NCBI GenBank assembly: GCA_964628035.1
Contig: CAZVPI010000008.1
Coordinates: 68,150-132,149, forward strand
Source: UBA2199 sp964628035
GTDB taxonomy: Bacteria; Acidobacteriota; Aminicenantia; UBA2199
DNA length: 64,000 bases
Direction of reading: 5' to 3'
The position numbers were made by a program, and so were the translations under genes. Position 1 is the first letter of the stretch. Each line of letters begins with the position of its first letter. Below, one piece after another: positions 25,900 to 33,709 of this stretch. The notes below the pieces were generated by a model. The model ran no database searches, had not been told where the DNA came from, and was given only the letters and a program-made list of their open reading frames with translations.

Positions 25900-25927
25900 C
25901 GCCCAATGCCCGTTCCCACTGTCTACT
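25900..25927. repeat. Heptad array at a gene junction
   Basis: Four units in phase (CGCCCAA TGCCCGT and two variants) fill the space between the start of the GT-C-like gene and the stop of the nucleotidyltransferase-like gene; the TAG stop (25925-25923) is part of the last unit. No inverted partner is visible. Confidence 0.7.
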
Positions 25928-26855
25928 CCCTTCTTTCTGCGGCCCACCTTTTTCTAACCCACCCCACCCTCAACAACACATCCATTCCCTTCACCCATAT
26001 CGCCCTGGCTAAAAATGGTATCCACGAAACCACTCCATCCAACAACAGCAACGTCAACTTACTCCTGGCATGCTCCAACCCTTTTGCATATTGTTTATAC
26101 AGGGGGAACGTGCCGACATCCAAATGCTTCTCCAACCAAACCCGCCTCCACCAACTCGGCCTCAACTTCAACAGAATATCTTCTGGAACCACTGTTCCGT
26201 GTTGGGCCTGGGCAGCACGCAAGCAATAATATGCGATGGCCTTGGACTTAGTCTCCCGGCAGCGAGCCAGAAAAGCATCCCAGTGAATTTCCCTTTTACG
26301 GATCACTACATCCAGATCGACAATATGCTTCTTTTCAATGAAGTAAAAGAAGCTTTTTCCTGCGTGAATGCACAAATGGCAAAGCAGATCTTCTGGCGCC
26401 AGCCCCTTGGCCGGGGTCTGACCATAATGGAAATCTTCGTTCCTGGCGAACCACTCCTGCAGGTTGGCCTGGTGCCGCTCCAGGCCGGCGAAGCCGCGGT
26501 GCAACTCGATCAATTGCCCGAAGCGCGAGCGGAAGCCCCAGTGGTTGGTCTGGGCGGTCGTCGCCAGGTTGCCTTCTTCTTTTTCCAAAAGCTCATATTT
26601 GTTTTTTTCCAGAATTCTGGCTGCAGCGGGAAAGTCCTTCGGCGGCACCAGGATGTCCAGGTCGCCATAAGGACGCTCGTGCGGGTGATCGTAATAGGAA
26701 TGGGCAAGATGGGGACCCTTCAGAAGTATGAGGGGGATATGCGCAGCGGAAAACAAGCCGCTGATCTCACGGAAAATGGCCTCCATGCGCAGGTCATGCA
26801 CATGAAACCGAGTCTTGAGATCAGCCAGAACCTGTTTTGACCCGTTCATCATCAT
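25923..26855 (-). CDS. Nucleotidyltransferase-fold protein (NTP_transf_5 family)
   Basis: 310 residues starting at the ATGATGATGA cluster that overlaps the stop of the WecA-like gene (the first ATG, 26855, is taken). The family motif is LILLKGPHLAHSYYDHP followed by RPYGDLDILVPPKDF, with the Asp-x-Asp of the nucleotidyltransferase fold. Further family-like segments are LIELHRGF and LCHLCIHAGKSFF. Such proteins are common in capsule and O-antigen loci, with no settled biochemical role. It belongs to operon B. Confidence 0.75.
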   Translation of the reverse strand: MMMNGSKQVLADLKTRFHVHDLRMEAIFREISGLFSAAHIPLILLKGPHLAHSYYDHPHERPYGDLDILVPPKDFPAAARILEKNKYELLEKEEGNLATTAQTNHWGFRSRFGQLIELHRGFAGLERHQANLQEWFARNEDFHYGQTPAKGLAPEDLLCHLCIHAGKSFFYFIEKKHIVDLDVVIRKREIHWDAFLARCRETKSKAIAYYCLRAAQAQHGTVVPEDILLKLRPSWWRRVWLEKHLDVGTFPLYKQYAKGLEHARSKLTLLLLDGVVSWIPFLARAIWVKGMDVLLRVGWVRKRWAAERRE

Positions 26856-28234
26856 GGCGCCAGAACCCGCCCCAGGCAGTCTGACAAAGCCTGAGCCAGC
26901 TCTCCGGAACAATAGATCGGGCCCCTGTTGAACGGCTTGCGCAGCCGGACCGAACCCAGCTGCTCGCCCTTTTTCGTCAACGGGAATTCCAGAGAATAAA
27001 CACTCTTTTCATCGTCTTTGTCGGAATAGGCATAGATCGTAACGGCCTGGCGCTCGATCTCTCCGGCTGAAAAGCCATAATCCTTGAATAGGTCGCCCAG
27101 AGGCCCGGAGATCTCAATAAACTCTTTTTTCTTTTCTGCCTCTCTTTCAAAGCGGTTGATCAAGTACAAGTGGTAGCGCCTTTTCTTGAAATCGGCAAAC
27201 AGCAAACCGATCTTCCTGACGAAATCGGCAGGCTTGAGTTCGCTGAGGAGCTGGAAGCCCCAGAAGGCAATAAGGCTCAGCACAGCTGGAATGATGATCG
27301 CCAAGGGGCGCGGCAGGTCAACTTTGAAGAGCAGGTAAAGCGCTATCAGCAAGAGCAGGTTGGCGCCATAGAACCAAGAGAGGACCTGTCGTTTGGAGTA
27401 CCCCTTCTGCAAAAGCTTGTGATGCAGATGGTCGGTGTCGGACTTGTAAATGGGCATGCCGCGGTACCAGCGGCGCACTATTGCATACATCATATCAAGC
27501 AAAGGCAATGAAAACGCCAACACCATCACGCCAATGGAGGACGAACCGGAGGTCCCCCTGGAAACGGCCATGGCAAAGGTGGCAAGGAAAAATCCCAGGA
27601 ACAAACTGCCCGAATCGCCCATATAGATCGAAGCCGGAGGATGGTTATAAAAAAGGAATCCGGCCAGCGCCCCGATCAGGGCCAACGCAGCCAGGGCTAA
27701 TCCTGCAGGCAAGCTCTGCCCATTCATCAATAAAATGGCCGTCAGGATCAGGATTGAAGTGCCAGCCGCCAATCCATCCAGCCCATCGATCAGGTTGATG
27801 GCGTTCGTGATCACGACCACCCACAGCACGGTCACCGGCAGGCTGAGCCACCCCAGCGCCAACGGCTGTCCAAACGGATTCGGCAGCGTGTGTATCCCAA
27901 TCCCGGCAAAAAACAGCAAACACGCCGCCCCGATCTCCACAACCAATCTGCTCCCAACCGACGCCCCTTTCCAGTCGTCGTAGGCGCCGATCAGCAACAC
28001 GGCGAATGCTCCACCCAGGATCGCTGGCCATTGACCATCCAGCGGGGCCTGCGACAGGATGAGATACACAATTGAAAATGGCAGGATAAATGAGAGGAAT
28101 ATGGCCATGCCACCGAAACGGGGAATTGCCTCCTCGTCAAGGAACCGCACCTTGATGAATCTGCGAAGCCATGGGGTCAGTGCCAATGAGAGAGCCAACG
28201 CCGCCCCGAATACAATCAAAACGTTTGTTACCAT
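26852..28234 (-). CDS. WecA/TagO-like undecaprenyl-phosphate sugar-1-phosphate transferase
   Basis: 460 residues from the ATG at 28234, which overlaps the end of the GT2 gene by seven bases. About 11 helices carry the family motifs RFGGMAIFLSF, LLIGAYDDWKGAS, NAINLIDGLDGLAAG, SIYMGDSGSLFLG and DTDHLHHKLLQKGYS; the last is the HxHH motif of the WecA/TagO branch, unlike the MraY at 1259. It should start glycan synthesis by loading GlcNAc-1-P or a related sugar onto undecaprenyl phosphate. The C-terminal ~130 residues form a soluble extension (KKRRYHLYLINRFEREAEKK onward) not found in the minimal enzyme. Confidence 0.9.
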   Translation of the reverse strand: MVTNVLIVFGAALALSLALTPWLRRFIKVRFLDEEAIPRFGGMAIFLSFILPFSIVYLILSQAPLDGQWPAILGGAFAVLLIGAYDDWKGASVGSRLVVEIGAACLLFFAGIGIHTLPNPFGQPLALGWLSLPVTVLWVVVITNAINLIDGLDGLAAGTSILILTAILLMNGQSLPAGLALAALALIGALAGFLFYNHPPASIYMGDSGSLFLGFFLATFAMAVSRGTSGSSSIGVMVLAFSLPLLDMMYAIVRRWYRGMPIYKSDTDHLHHKLLQKGYSKRQVLSWFYGANLLLLIALYLLFKVDLPRPLAIIIPAVLSLIAFWGFQLLSELKPADFVRKIGLLFADFKKRRYHLYLINRFEREAEKKKEFIEISGPLGDLFKDYGFSAGEIERQAVTIYAYSDKDDEKSVYSLEFPLTKKGEQLGSVRLRKPFNRGPIYCSGELAQALSDCLGRVLAP

Positions 28235-29043
28235 AAGGAATTCGGGCTGGCAGCCACCGGTCTTCTCCCTTGGCACCCAAATTTTCGGAGATAACGCATA
28301 TAGGACTTGAGATGGATCAGGGCATGACGTCCGGGCCTGCCCATTCCTGGAAGGAACCCGCTGCTGCTTCGCGTGCCGGCGTACTCAACCGTAAGTCCGG
28401 GAAAATAATGAACCTCGAATCCTTTTCCCCAGAAGCGCCGGCACCAGTCCATGTCCTCTACATACAGAAAATATCCCTCGTCCAAAAGACCCACTTTTTC
28501 GATCGCATTTCGTTTGACCATCATGAAGGCGCCGATCACCCAATCGACCGGCTGTGCCTTGTCATAGGCGAATCCCTTTTCCAAGGAGACATTCTTGCCG
28601 CTGGAAACCTTTTTCATGACCCGCCTGAAGGCTGTTCCTGGCGTCAGGAAAGGGCGGGCGCTGTCCTGCAGGTTTCCGTACCCGTCCACTATCTTAGGCC
28701 CGACCAGGCCTACATTGGGATCAGAATTCATGTACCCCAAGGCTGGCCCGACACCGTCCTTTACGCGGGCATCGGCATTGAGCAGCACGATCACATCCCC
28801 TTCCGCCGCTTCGATGCCGCGGTTCATGGCATAGGCATACCCGCCATTCCGTTCGTTGAAGAGCCAATGAACTCCGGGGTATTCCTGGATCAATCTATTC
28901 CTGATCTCTTCGGAATACAGTGAATTGGATGTGACGACAATTTCGCAAGACGTTTCAGCCGCATGTTCCCGGATGTCGGCCAGGCAGGGGGCTATTTCCT
29001 GCAGGCAATTGTATTCGAGGATGACGAAACTTGGACCGCTCAT
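28228..29043 (-). CDS. Family 2 glycosyltransferase (rhamnosyltransferase-like)
   Basis: 271 residues. It has the GT-A layout: VILEYNCLQEIAPCL at the N-terminus, FNERNGGYAYAMNRGIEAA, the metal-binding ILLNADARV, and acceptor-site motifs VIGAFMMVKRNAIEKVG and FLYVEDMDWCRRFWGKG that are typical of WbbL-like rhamnosyl and mannosyl transferases. It acts in the cytoplasm on lipid-linked sugar. The ATG overlaps the PssE-like stop (ATGA) and the end overlaps the WecA-like start, so operon B is tightly coupled: initiation, then elongation. Confidence 0.88.
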   Translation of the reverse strand: MSGPSFVILEYNCLQEIAPCLADIREHAAETSCEIVVTSNSLYSEEIRNRLIQEYPGVHWLFNERNGGYAYAMNRGIEAAEGDVIVLLNADARVKDGVGPALGYMNSDPNVGLVGPKIVDGYGNLQDSARPFLTPGTAFRRVMKKVSSGKNVSLEKGFAYDKAQPVDWVIGAFMMVKRNAIEKVGLLDEGYFLYVEDMDWCRRFWGKGFEVHYFPGLTVEYAGTRSSSGFLPGMGRPGRHALIHLKSYMRYLRKFGCQGRRPVAASPNSLW

Positions 29044-29513
29044 GAGCGGTTCGTGACATGGGCGGCAATGAACTCATTGATCCGCCGGGCCGCGTCTCCC
29101 GTTGGCAGAGGTTTTGGGACGAATGTTTCGGACTCTTCCATCTTCTTGCCAAGATCGGCGACATCGTAGGCTGCCAGGATATGCCCCCCCTTTCCCAGTG
29201 CTTCAACCAGTTCCCTTTGAGAGTGGTTATGCTCGCCCTGGAGCCTGGGTACCGCGATGACCTTTTTCCCCAATCTTAGGGCTTCAGAGATGGTCCCGTA
29301 TCCGCCATGACTGACGATTACGGCAGCCTCTTCCATCAATCGTCGCATTGCATCGGCGGATACAAAATCGTGGACTTCCGCCCCGGGAAAATCATGGATC
29401 GTGTGCCCTCTTTGCACTACCCAGCGCTTCGAAGAGCGCTTGCAGAGGGAAGAAACGGCATCAGCCAATCTTTGGAATGGGATGGGCACATTGCCAAAGA
29501 CCGCCAGGACCAT
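29040..29513 (-). CDS. PssE/Alg13-like glycosyltransferase catalytic subunit
   Basis: 157 residues from the ATG at 29513, which overlaps the PssD-like stop in ATGA. It begins MVLAVFGNVPIPFQRLADAV, the usual short start of Alg13/PssE proteins, and contains the donor-binding motif AAVIVSHGGYGTISEALRLG, with IAVPRLQGEHNHSQRELVEA after it. Together with the membrane-associated PssD partner it should form a two-subunit GT28-type transferase adding GlcA, GlcNAc or a related sugar to the lipid carrier. Size and arrangement match the split bacterial pair. Confidence 0.85.
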   Translation of the reverse strand: MVLAVFGNVPIPFQRLADAVSSLCKRSSKRWVVQRGHTIHDFPGAEVHDFVSADAMRRLMEEAAVIVSHGGYGTISEALRLGKKVIAVPRLQGEHNHSQRELVEALGKGGHILAAYDVADLGKKMEESETFVPKPLPTGDAARRINEFIAAHVTNRS

Positions 29514-29956
29514 CAAACCAGCCCGCAGTACCGCGCCTTGGGATAATGGCTTTGCAGCCCCTGCCACTGGATCAGGAACAAGTCGGAATAACGATAAAGA
29601 AACTTTCCGGTTTTCGATGGATTCACTACATTGGCCGCCGATTCGATGAAAATCACTTTTGCTTGCAACAGAGACTTTGCCCACAACGCTGTCGGAACAG
29701 CAATCCCAGCTCCGGTTGATATCACCAATTCGGGTCTTTCTTTTAGGATATGCCTAAGTGCTTGCACTGCGTTCAATAAGTATTTTAATACCGATTTGTG
29801 AGGATCGATGATGAAATAGTGCCTTTGTTCTCTTAGTATATCTTCCGTATGCCTGGTTCTATATGTAACGACATATTTATCGCCTTTTACTTCACTCGTT
29901 GCATTCAGTAACTCGCGCAAGTGGCCGCCGTGGGAGGAGATCAAGCAGATCTTCAT
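29513..29956 (-). CDS. PssD/Alg14-like glycosyltransferase partner subunit
   Basis: 147 residues from the ATG at 29956. MKICLISSHGGHLRELLNAT is the canonical Alg14/PssD opening, followed by VVTYRTRHTEDIL, PELVISTGAGIAVPTALWAK and the C-terminal DLFLIQWQGLQSHYPKARYC. An upstream in-frame start is rejected because its 28 codons are read through heptad repeat. This subunit binds the acceptor at the membrane and recruits the PssE-like subunit encoded immediately downstream. It is the first gene of operon B. Confidence 0.87.
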   Translation of the reverse strand: MKICLISSHGGHLRELLNATSEVKGDKYVVTYRTRHTEDILREQRHYFIIDPHKSVLKYLLNAVQALRHILKERPELVISTGAGIAVPTALWAKSLLQAKVIFIESAANVVNPSKTGKFLYRYSDLFLIQWQGLQSHYPKARYCGLV

Positions 29957-29965
29957 AGAAGCCCC

Positions 29966-29993
29966 AGGTGATAGGTCATGGGGGATGGGTTTA
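29966..29993. repeat. Heptad array in the 5' leader of operon B
   Basis: Four units in phase (AGGTGAT AGGTCAT and two variants) end ten bases upstream of the PssD-like ATG, so they would be in the untranslated leader of the operon. Confidence 0.7.
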
Positions 29994-30201
29994 GGACGTG
30001 AAGAACGAACTTTGATTAATGCACCAAGCATTTTCCCCAATTCAAGGAGCTTGCTATTAATTTCAACGTTTGATCCCTTAATCCAACATCTCTCTGAAAT
30101 TGCCCGGCATTAGTAATTTTATAGATTTTTACAGCCAGATCTTTACTTACTTGCCATATTCTTAGATCTCAAAATCCTTTTTCAGGCATAGATGCATATC
30201 C

Positions 30202-30339
30202 TAGGTCATGGGTTATAGGTCATAGGTAAGAGGTGTAAGGCAATGAGAGAATTGCTTATTTCCCTCATCTATAATCGCTAACCGATCATCCATTACCGTA
30301 TTTCGGTTACCGCCATTACCCATTACCCGTCACCTATCA
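30202..30339. repeat. Inverted pair of long heptad arrays
   Basis: Left arm 30202-30243 has six units (TAGGTCA TGGGTTA, then TAGGTCA TAGGTAA and two variants). Right arm 30291-30339 has seven units of complementary type (CCCATTA CCCGTCA among them). About 47 bp lie between. The right arm ends nine bases from the sugar transferase stop. Confidence 0.85.
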
Positions 30340-30348
30340 CCTTTAGTT

Positions 30349-32343
30349 CTATGAACTCTTTGCATGCCTGAACAAGATATTATTCATCGCGCGAAAGAAA
30401 TATTTGATATCGGTTCTAAACGGATGCGCGCGATATTTCTCCAGGTATTTGCGCTCGGACTCCCATACCTGCTCGATGCCCTCCGGCATATCGGCATAAT
30501 ACGGCGGTATCAGCCCCGGCTTGAACTTCACCCGCTCTTTTTGAAGATCTTCTGGATACGTCTTGAAGAACGTCTCGCTCAGCGGCCTGACGCCAACCAG
30601 CTTCAAGTCACGCTTGAGCCAGTTGACCAACATGGGAAGCTCGTCCAACCAGGTTTTCCTAAAAAACCTTCCCCAGCTGGTTATCCTGAAATCGTTCTTG
30701 ATCTTGCCGCTCGCCTCGAGCTGGTGCTTGTCGAAAATATACTGGTGCAGGTATTCGGCGAACGGGTGCATGGTGCGCAGTTTATAAATATGAATAACCT
30801 TTCCGCCTTTCCCCAAACGCCGCTGGCGGAAGATGGGGCCATAGGATGGCCTGGGATCGTTTCGTGGCTCCTTGGTTTTCTTGGCGATGAAATAATAGAG
30901 ATGGTTGATCGGTCGCAAGCCGATCACTTCAAAGCCGCAATAATACAGCCGGCCCAGGACCTCGGTGCGGGAAAAGACGCGCTTCTTTCCTTTTGATATC
31001 CAAAAATAAATCCGCTTCAAGATAGGCAGTTTTGGCATGATCCGCTTATAGGTGAAGTCGATCACATAGAATACCCCGGCAAACCACCTGGGGAACTTGC
31101 CAAAGATGCGCGCTCGTCTCTGGTCATAGGACTCGAAACAGCCTACCAGCACGCCTCTCTTCTTCATTTTCTTGTTCAAGGCGATGAACATCTGGTTGAC
31201 GAAGCGGAAATTGTTCACCTTCTCGAAATTGAAGAAGAAGCTTAACGAATTGTCCTCCATGATCTCGATATTCTCGGTATCATCGGCGAACATGAAGCCG
31301 GAACTGAAGATATCAAACCGCTTCAGATCAACATATTGTTTAAGGAACTCCCATACATCCTGGTATTTTTTCAGGAAGAGCCGCTCCAGCTTATTTTTTA
31401 GGATCTCCTGGCTGTCCTCGGCATCCTGATATTTGTATTTCTCTTTGACGATCTCTTCGGTATCTTCCTTTTCCTCTGCCCCTACTTTCTTCCTTTCTCC
31501 CTGCGGATGCGCCAGTTCATCGGCCAGCAGTTCGGCGGGGTCTTCCTTGGCGCGACGGAACTGGGCATAGAGATAGTAGACCGAGACGATCATATTCTCC
31601 AGCACGATAAAGGCGGCGATGGAACCGAAGATGATCAGGCGAGACATCGTGCCGCGGGTGACAATGAAGAAAAACAAGGAGACGAGGCCGAGGATCAGAG
31701 CCTCTGATTGCCAAAAGGGAGTCATCGCCGCCACAAAGCTCTTGTTAACCCGCACATGGAAGCGATGGACGAGGATGGAGACCAGAAGCCAGGCGAAGTA
31801 GATCCCGACCAGCGCCAAAATGTATCTTTCCTCAAGTCGGAGCGCATCGAGTTTCGAAGAATAAATAAAAAGGAAGGAAATGGTGACGGCCACGACCTCG
31901 GCGATGAAGAACAGCATCTGGAACGGCAGCCGGCGTTGGGGCTCGCGCTTGCGCAGCCACACGAAATAGAATCCGACATATAGGAATTCCAACAGCATAT
32001 AAGCGCTTAGCGTTCCATAAACGATGAACCGCGGCAAGGTCACCCAGCCCAAAAGATAGATCACCAGGGTGAGCAGAAGGACAAAGACCAGCGCCGCCTG
32101 CCAATACGGCTCCAGCAGCGAGAAATAATCCCCTTTCTCCTGCACTTGGAATTTTTTCGATAACAGCGTGACCAGCAGCCAGGTGGCGAACAGAACCGGC
32201 AGGAATCGCTGCAATGACGGCTCTACCTGCAAGTGCCCGCGCCGGAACCAGTAGACGACCAAAAATGAGACAGCTAGAAACATCCCATCAAGCAATACTT
32301 TTGCCCAATAGAAACGTTCCTTTTTCAGTATATTGCTGGCCAT
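30349..32343 (-). CDS. Bacterial sugar transferase (PF02397-type) with two membrane modules and an inserted methyltransferase-like domain
   Basis: 664 residues. Two similar membrane modules (~10-130 and ~140-265; YWAKVLLDGMFLAVSFLVVY and LPFQMLFFIAEVVAVTISFL) are followed by a charged linker. A soluble domain (~325-500; FDIFSSGFMFADDTENIEIM, VFSRTEVLGRLYYCGFEVIG) resembles the end of a methyltransferase fold but has no SAM motif. The C-terminal phosphoglycosyl transferase core runs from GPIFRQRRLGKGG (502) through IYKLRTMHPFAE to the Asp-Glu dyad in TWLDELPMLVNWLKRDL (D567, E568). The usual hydrophobic hairpin directly before GPxFxQxR is missing, replaced by the soluble domain. It should load a sugar-1-phosphate onto undecaprenyl phosphate. 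It follows the VanZ gene by seven bases. Confidence 0.85.
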   Translation of the reverse strand: MASNILKKERFYWAKVLLDGMFLAVSFLVVYWFRRGHLQVEPSLQRFLPVLFATWLLVTLLSKKFQVQEKGDYFSLLEPYWQAALVFVLLLTLVIYLLGWVTLPRFIVYGTLSAYMLLEFLYVGFYFVWLRKREPQRRLPFQMLFFIAEVVAVTISFLFIYSSKLDALRLEERYILALVGIYFAWLLVSILVHRFHVRVNKSFVAAMTPFWQSEALILGLVSLFFFIVTRGTMSRLIIFGSIAAFIVLENMIVSVYYLYAQFRRAKEDPAELLADELAHPQGERKKVGAEEKEDTEEIVKEKYKYQDAEDSQEILKNKLERLFLKKYQDVWEFLKQYVDLKRFDIFSSGFMFADDTENIEIMEDNSLSFFFNFEKVNNFRFVNQMFIALNKKMKKRGVLVGCFESYDQRRARIFGKFPRWFAGVFYVIDFTYKRIMPKLPILKRIYFWISKGKKRVFSRTEVLGRLYYCGFEVIGLRPINHLYYFIAKKTKEPRNDPRPSYGPIFRQRRLGKGGKVIHIYKLRTMHPFAEYLHQYIFDKHQLEASGKIKNDFRITSWGRFFRKTWLDELPMLVNWLKRDLKLVGVRPLSETFFKTYPEDLQKERVKFKPGLIPPYYADMPEGIEQVWESERKYLEKYRAHPFRTDIKYFFRAMNNILFRHAKSS

Positions 32344-32350
32344 TTTATCA

Positions 32351-32743
32351 TCAGGGCTTCTTCGGAATGCTTTCTGTAGATACTAATAAAATCCAAATCA
32401 TCGCTCCGAACACAATCCCTACTCCATTTGCTGCAAGATCGATCGGATTGAATGCCTTTTTGGGGATCAATAATTGCACAATTTCAGAAACAATAGCCAG
32501 GATTACGCCAATCCCCAAAAGACACCAAAATATCTTACATTTATTGGATTGATTCCATCTCAGGTTGGCCAAAATCATCCAGGGAACAAAAAACACCGCA
32601 TGAATAATGTAATCCGTCCGTATCCCGCCCCAGTGCCTTCTACTTGGCGCCATATCCCCATTGATAGAAACAACCGACAGTAATATCAAAGTAATAATAT
32701 ACACTGTAATAATCCAGTTTTGATATTTCATAGCCAATTTCAT
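32351..32743 (-). CDS. VanZ-like family membrane protein
   Basis: 130 residues, four transmembrane helices. Family features are ILLSVVSINGDMAP after helix 1, DYIIHAVFFVPWMILANLRW (the conserved KxxH-like His region) and the C-terminal EIVQLLIPKKAFNPIDLAANGVGIVFG split around RxFxxxDxxxNxxG. VanZ-like proteins occur in many polysaccharide and exosortase loci with unclear roles. Its coding sequence is more AT-rich than the operons around it. It lies directly upstream of the sugar transferase and downstream of a long heptad array. Confidence 0.8.
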   Translation of the reverse strand: MKLAMKYQNWIITVYIITLILLSVVSINGDMAPSRRHWGGIRTDYIIHAVFFVPWMILANLRWNQSNKCKIFWCLLGIGVILAIVSEIVQLLIPKKAFNPIDLAANGVGIVFGAMIWILLVSTESIPKKP

Positions 32744-32810
32744 TTTTTAGTGTCTTCAGTTATCTCAAGGATATGTTTTAATAATTTTGACTATTGCTTT
32801 TCTTCGAACT

Positions 32811-32911
32811 ACTGTCTACTAATGTCTTCCGCCTGTCTTCTCTTTCTGTCTTCTGTCATCTGCCTTCTGTCTTCTTCCCTACTGTCTACTGACTACTGAC
32901 TACTGTCTACT
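32811..32911. repeat. Longest heptad array: 14 consecutive units
   Basis: From 32811 to 32908 every seventh base keeps phase for 14 units (ACTGTCT ACTAATG at the start; ACTGACT ACTGACT near the end), in one orientation. The TAG stop of the deacetylase-like gene (32902-32900) is inside it, so the last codons of that protein are repeat-derived. Confidence 0.9.
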
Positions 32912-33709
32912 TTTTACTATAAAATACTTAACGACATTTTTAACCTTCTGACTCACCAACTCCCACACCCACGGCCCCCACTCATCGGTCCACCTCTGGG
33001 GATGTATCGTCAGCATGATTTGATCCGGCAATTGGTTCTTCCATAATGCATTTATTATGTCTTTCGTTGAATGCAATCTTGGCAATTTTTTAAAAACTAT
33101 TGATTTTTCTTCAACCCACACCCCTGACCTATCACCCCTGACCTTATCCCTGATAGAAACCTTTTCTCCATCCCACCTCCTCCCCGTATCCGTCAAATAC
33201 ATCACCTTGCTAAAATCAACATCAAAATATGGTTCCCCAATAATCCCAAATTCTCTATAGTTCCTTTCTTTCCACATATCACGATTATCGTACTTGGACA
33301 TCGGGCTACCATGCATGCAGACCGTTTTTACAGGTGCGATAAGCCGTAATTGCTCAAGGTTCACTTGAAAAGAAGCGATCGCCGCACTCACGTCACCTCT
33401 GCATCGATGGAGGTCCTCGTAATGATAACCGATCTCGTGTCCAGAATCCGCGACACCTCGGATCTCCTTTTCGGGAAACTTTCCGCCCATGGATCGAAAA
33501 TAATAGGTCCCGTGGATGCCAAATCCTCCTTCCACCTCTGCCATTTTCCGCGACCTTTCAGGACGACAGTCTACGTCATGGCGCAGGATTAAAACGTAAG
33601 GGAACGTGTCTATCCTCTCGAGATAGTCCAAAAAAGATAGAAATTCATAGCGGGCTTCTTTAAAACTAGCTAGTAGTTCGTGTAGCGTTCCCAGCGAAAA
33701 ATCCCGCAT
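32900..33709 (-). CDS. Polysaccharide deacetylase-like protein
   Basis: 269 residues. Carbohydrate-esterase-4-like features are YVLILRHDVDCRPERSRKMA near residue 40 (catalytic Asp region), GTYYFRSMGGKFPEKEI, the metal-site segment SGHEIGYHYEDLHRC near residue 100, and MLTIHPQRWTDEW near the end. It may remove acetyl or formyl groups from glycan intermediates. A heptad array is inserted in frame at 33120-33154 (residues ~186-197, RDKVRGDRSGVWV) and the C-terminus runs into the next array. Its ATG abuts the wecB stop (TAAATG). It is the last gene of the long operon. Confidence 0.78.
   Translation of the reverse strand: MRDFSLGTLHELLASFKEARYEFLSFLDYLERIDTFPYVLILRHDVDCRPERSRKMAEVEGGFGIHGTYYFRSMGGKFPEKEIRGVADSGHEIGYHYEDLHRCRGDVSAAIASFQVNLEQLRLIAPVKTVCMHGSPMSKYDNRDMWKERNYREFGIIGEPYFDVDFSKVMYLTDTGRRWDGEKVSIRDKVRGDRSGVWVEEKSIVFKKLPRLHSTKDIINALWKNQLPDQIMLTIHPQRWTDEWGPWVWELVSQKVKNVVKYFIVKSRQ
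33120..33154. repeat. Heptad array inside the deacetylase-like coding sequence
   Basis: Five units in phase (ACCCCTG ACCTATC, then ACCCCTG ACCTTAT and CCCTGAT). The sequence type is the same as in the intergenic arrays, but it is translated here. Confidence 0.8.

Larger units (their letters stand above)
29957..30348. other. 392-bp gap between operon B and the sugar transferase gene
   Basis: Apart from the heptad arrays at 29966-29993, 30202-30243 and 30291-30339, the gap is AT-rich, with no gene that I can support. It must contain the operon B promoter; TATAAA-like stretches exist on the minus strand near 30120 but without a convincing -35. Confidence 0.5.

Noticed and set aside
5261..33154. 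Heptad arrays as CRISPR arrays
   Set aside because: Units are 7 bases with no spacers, and no cas genes are present.
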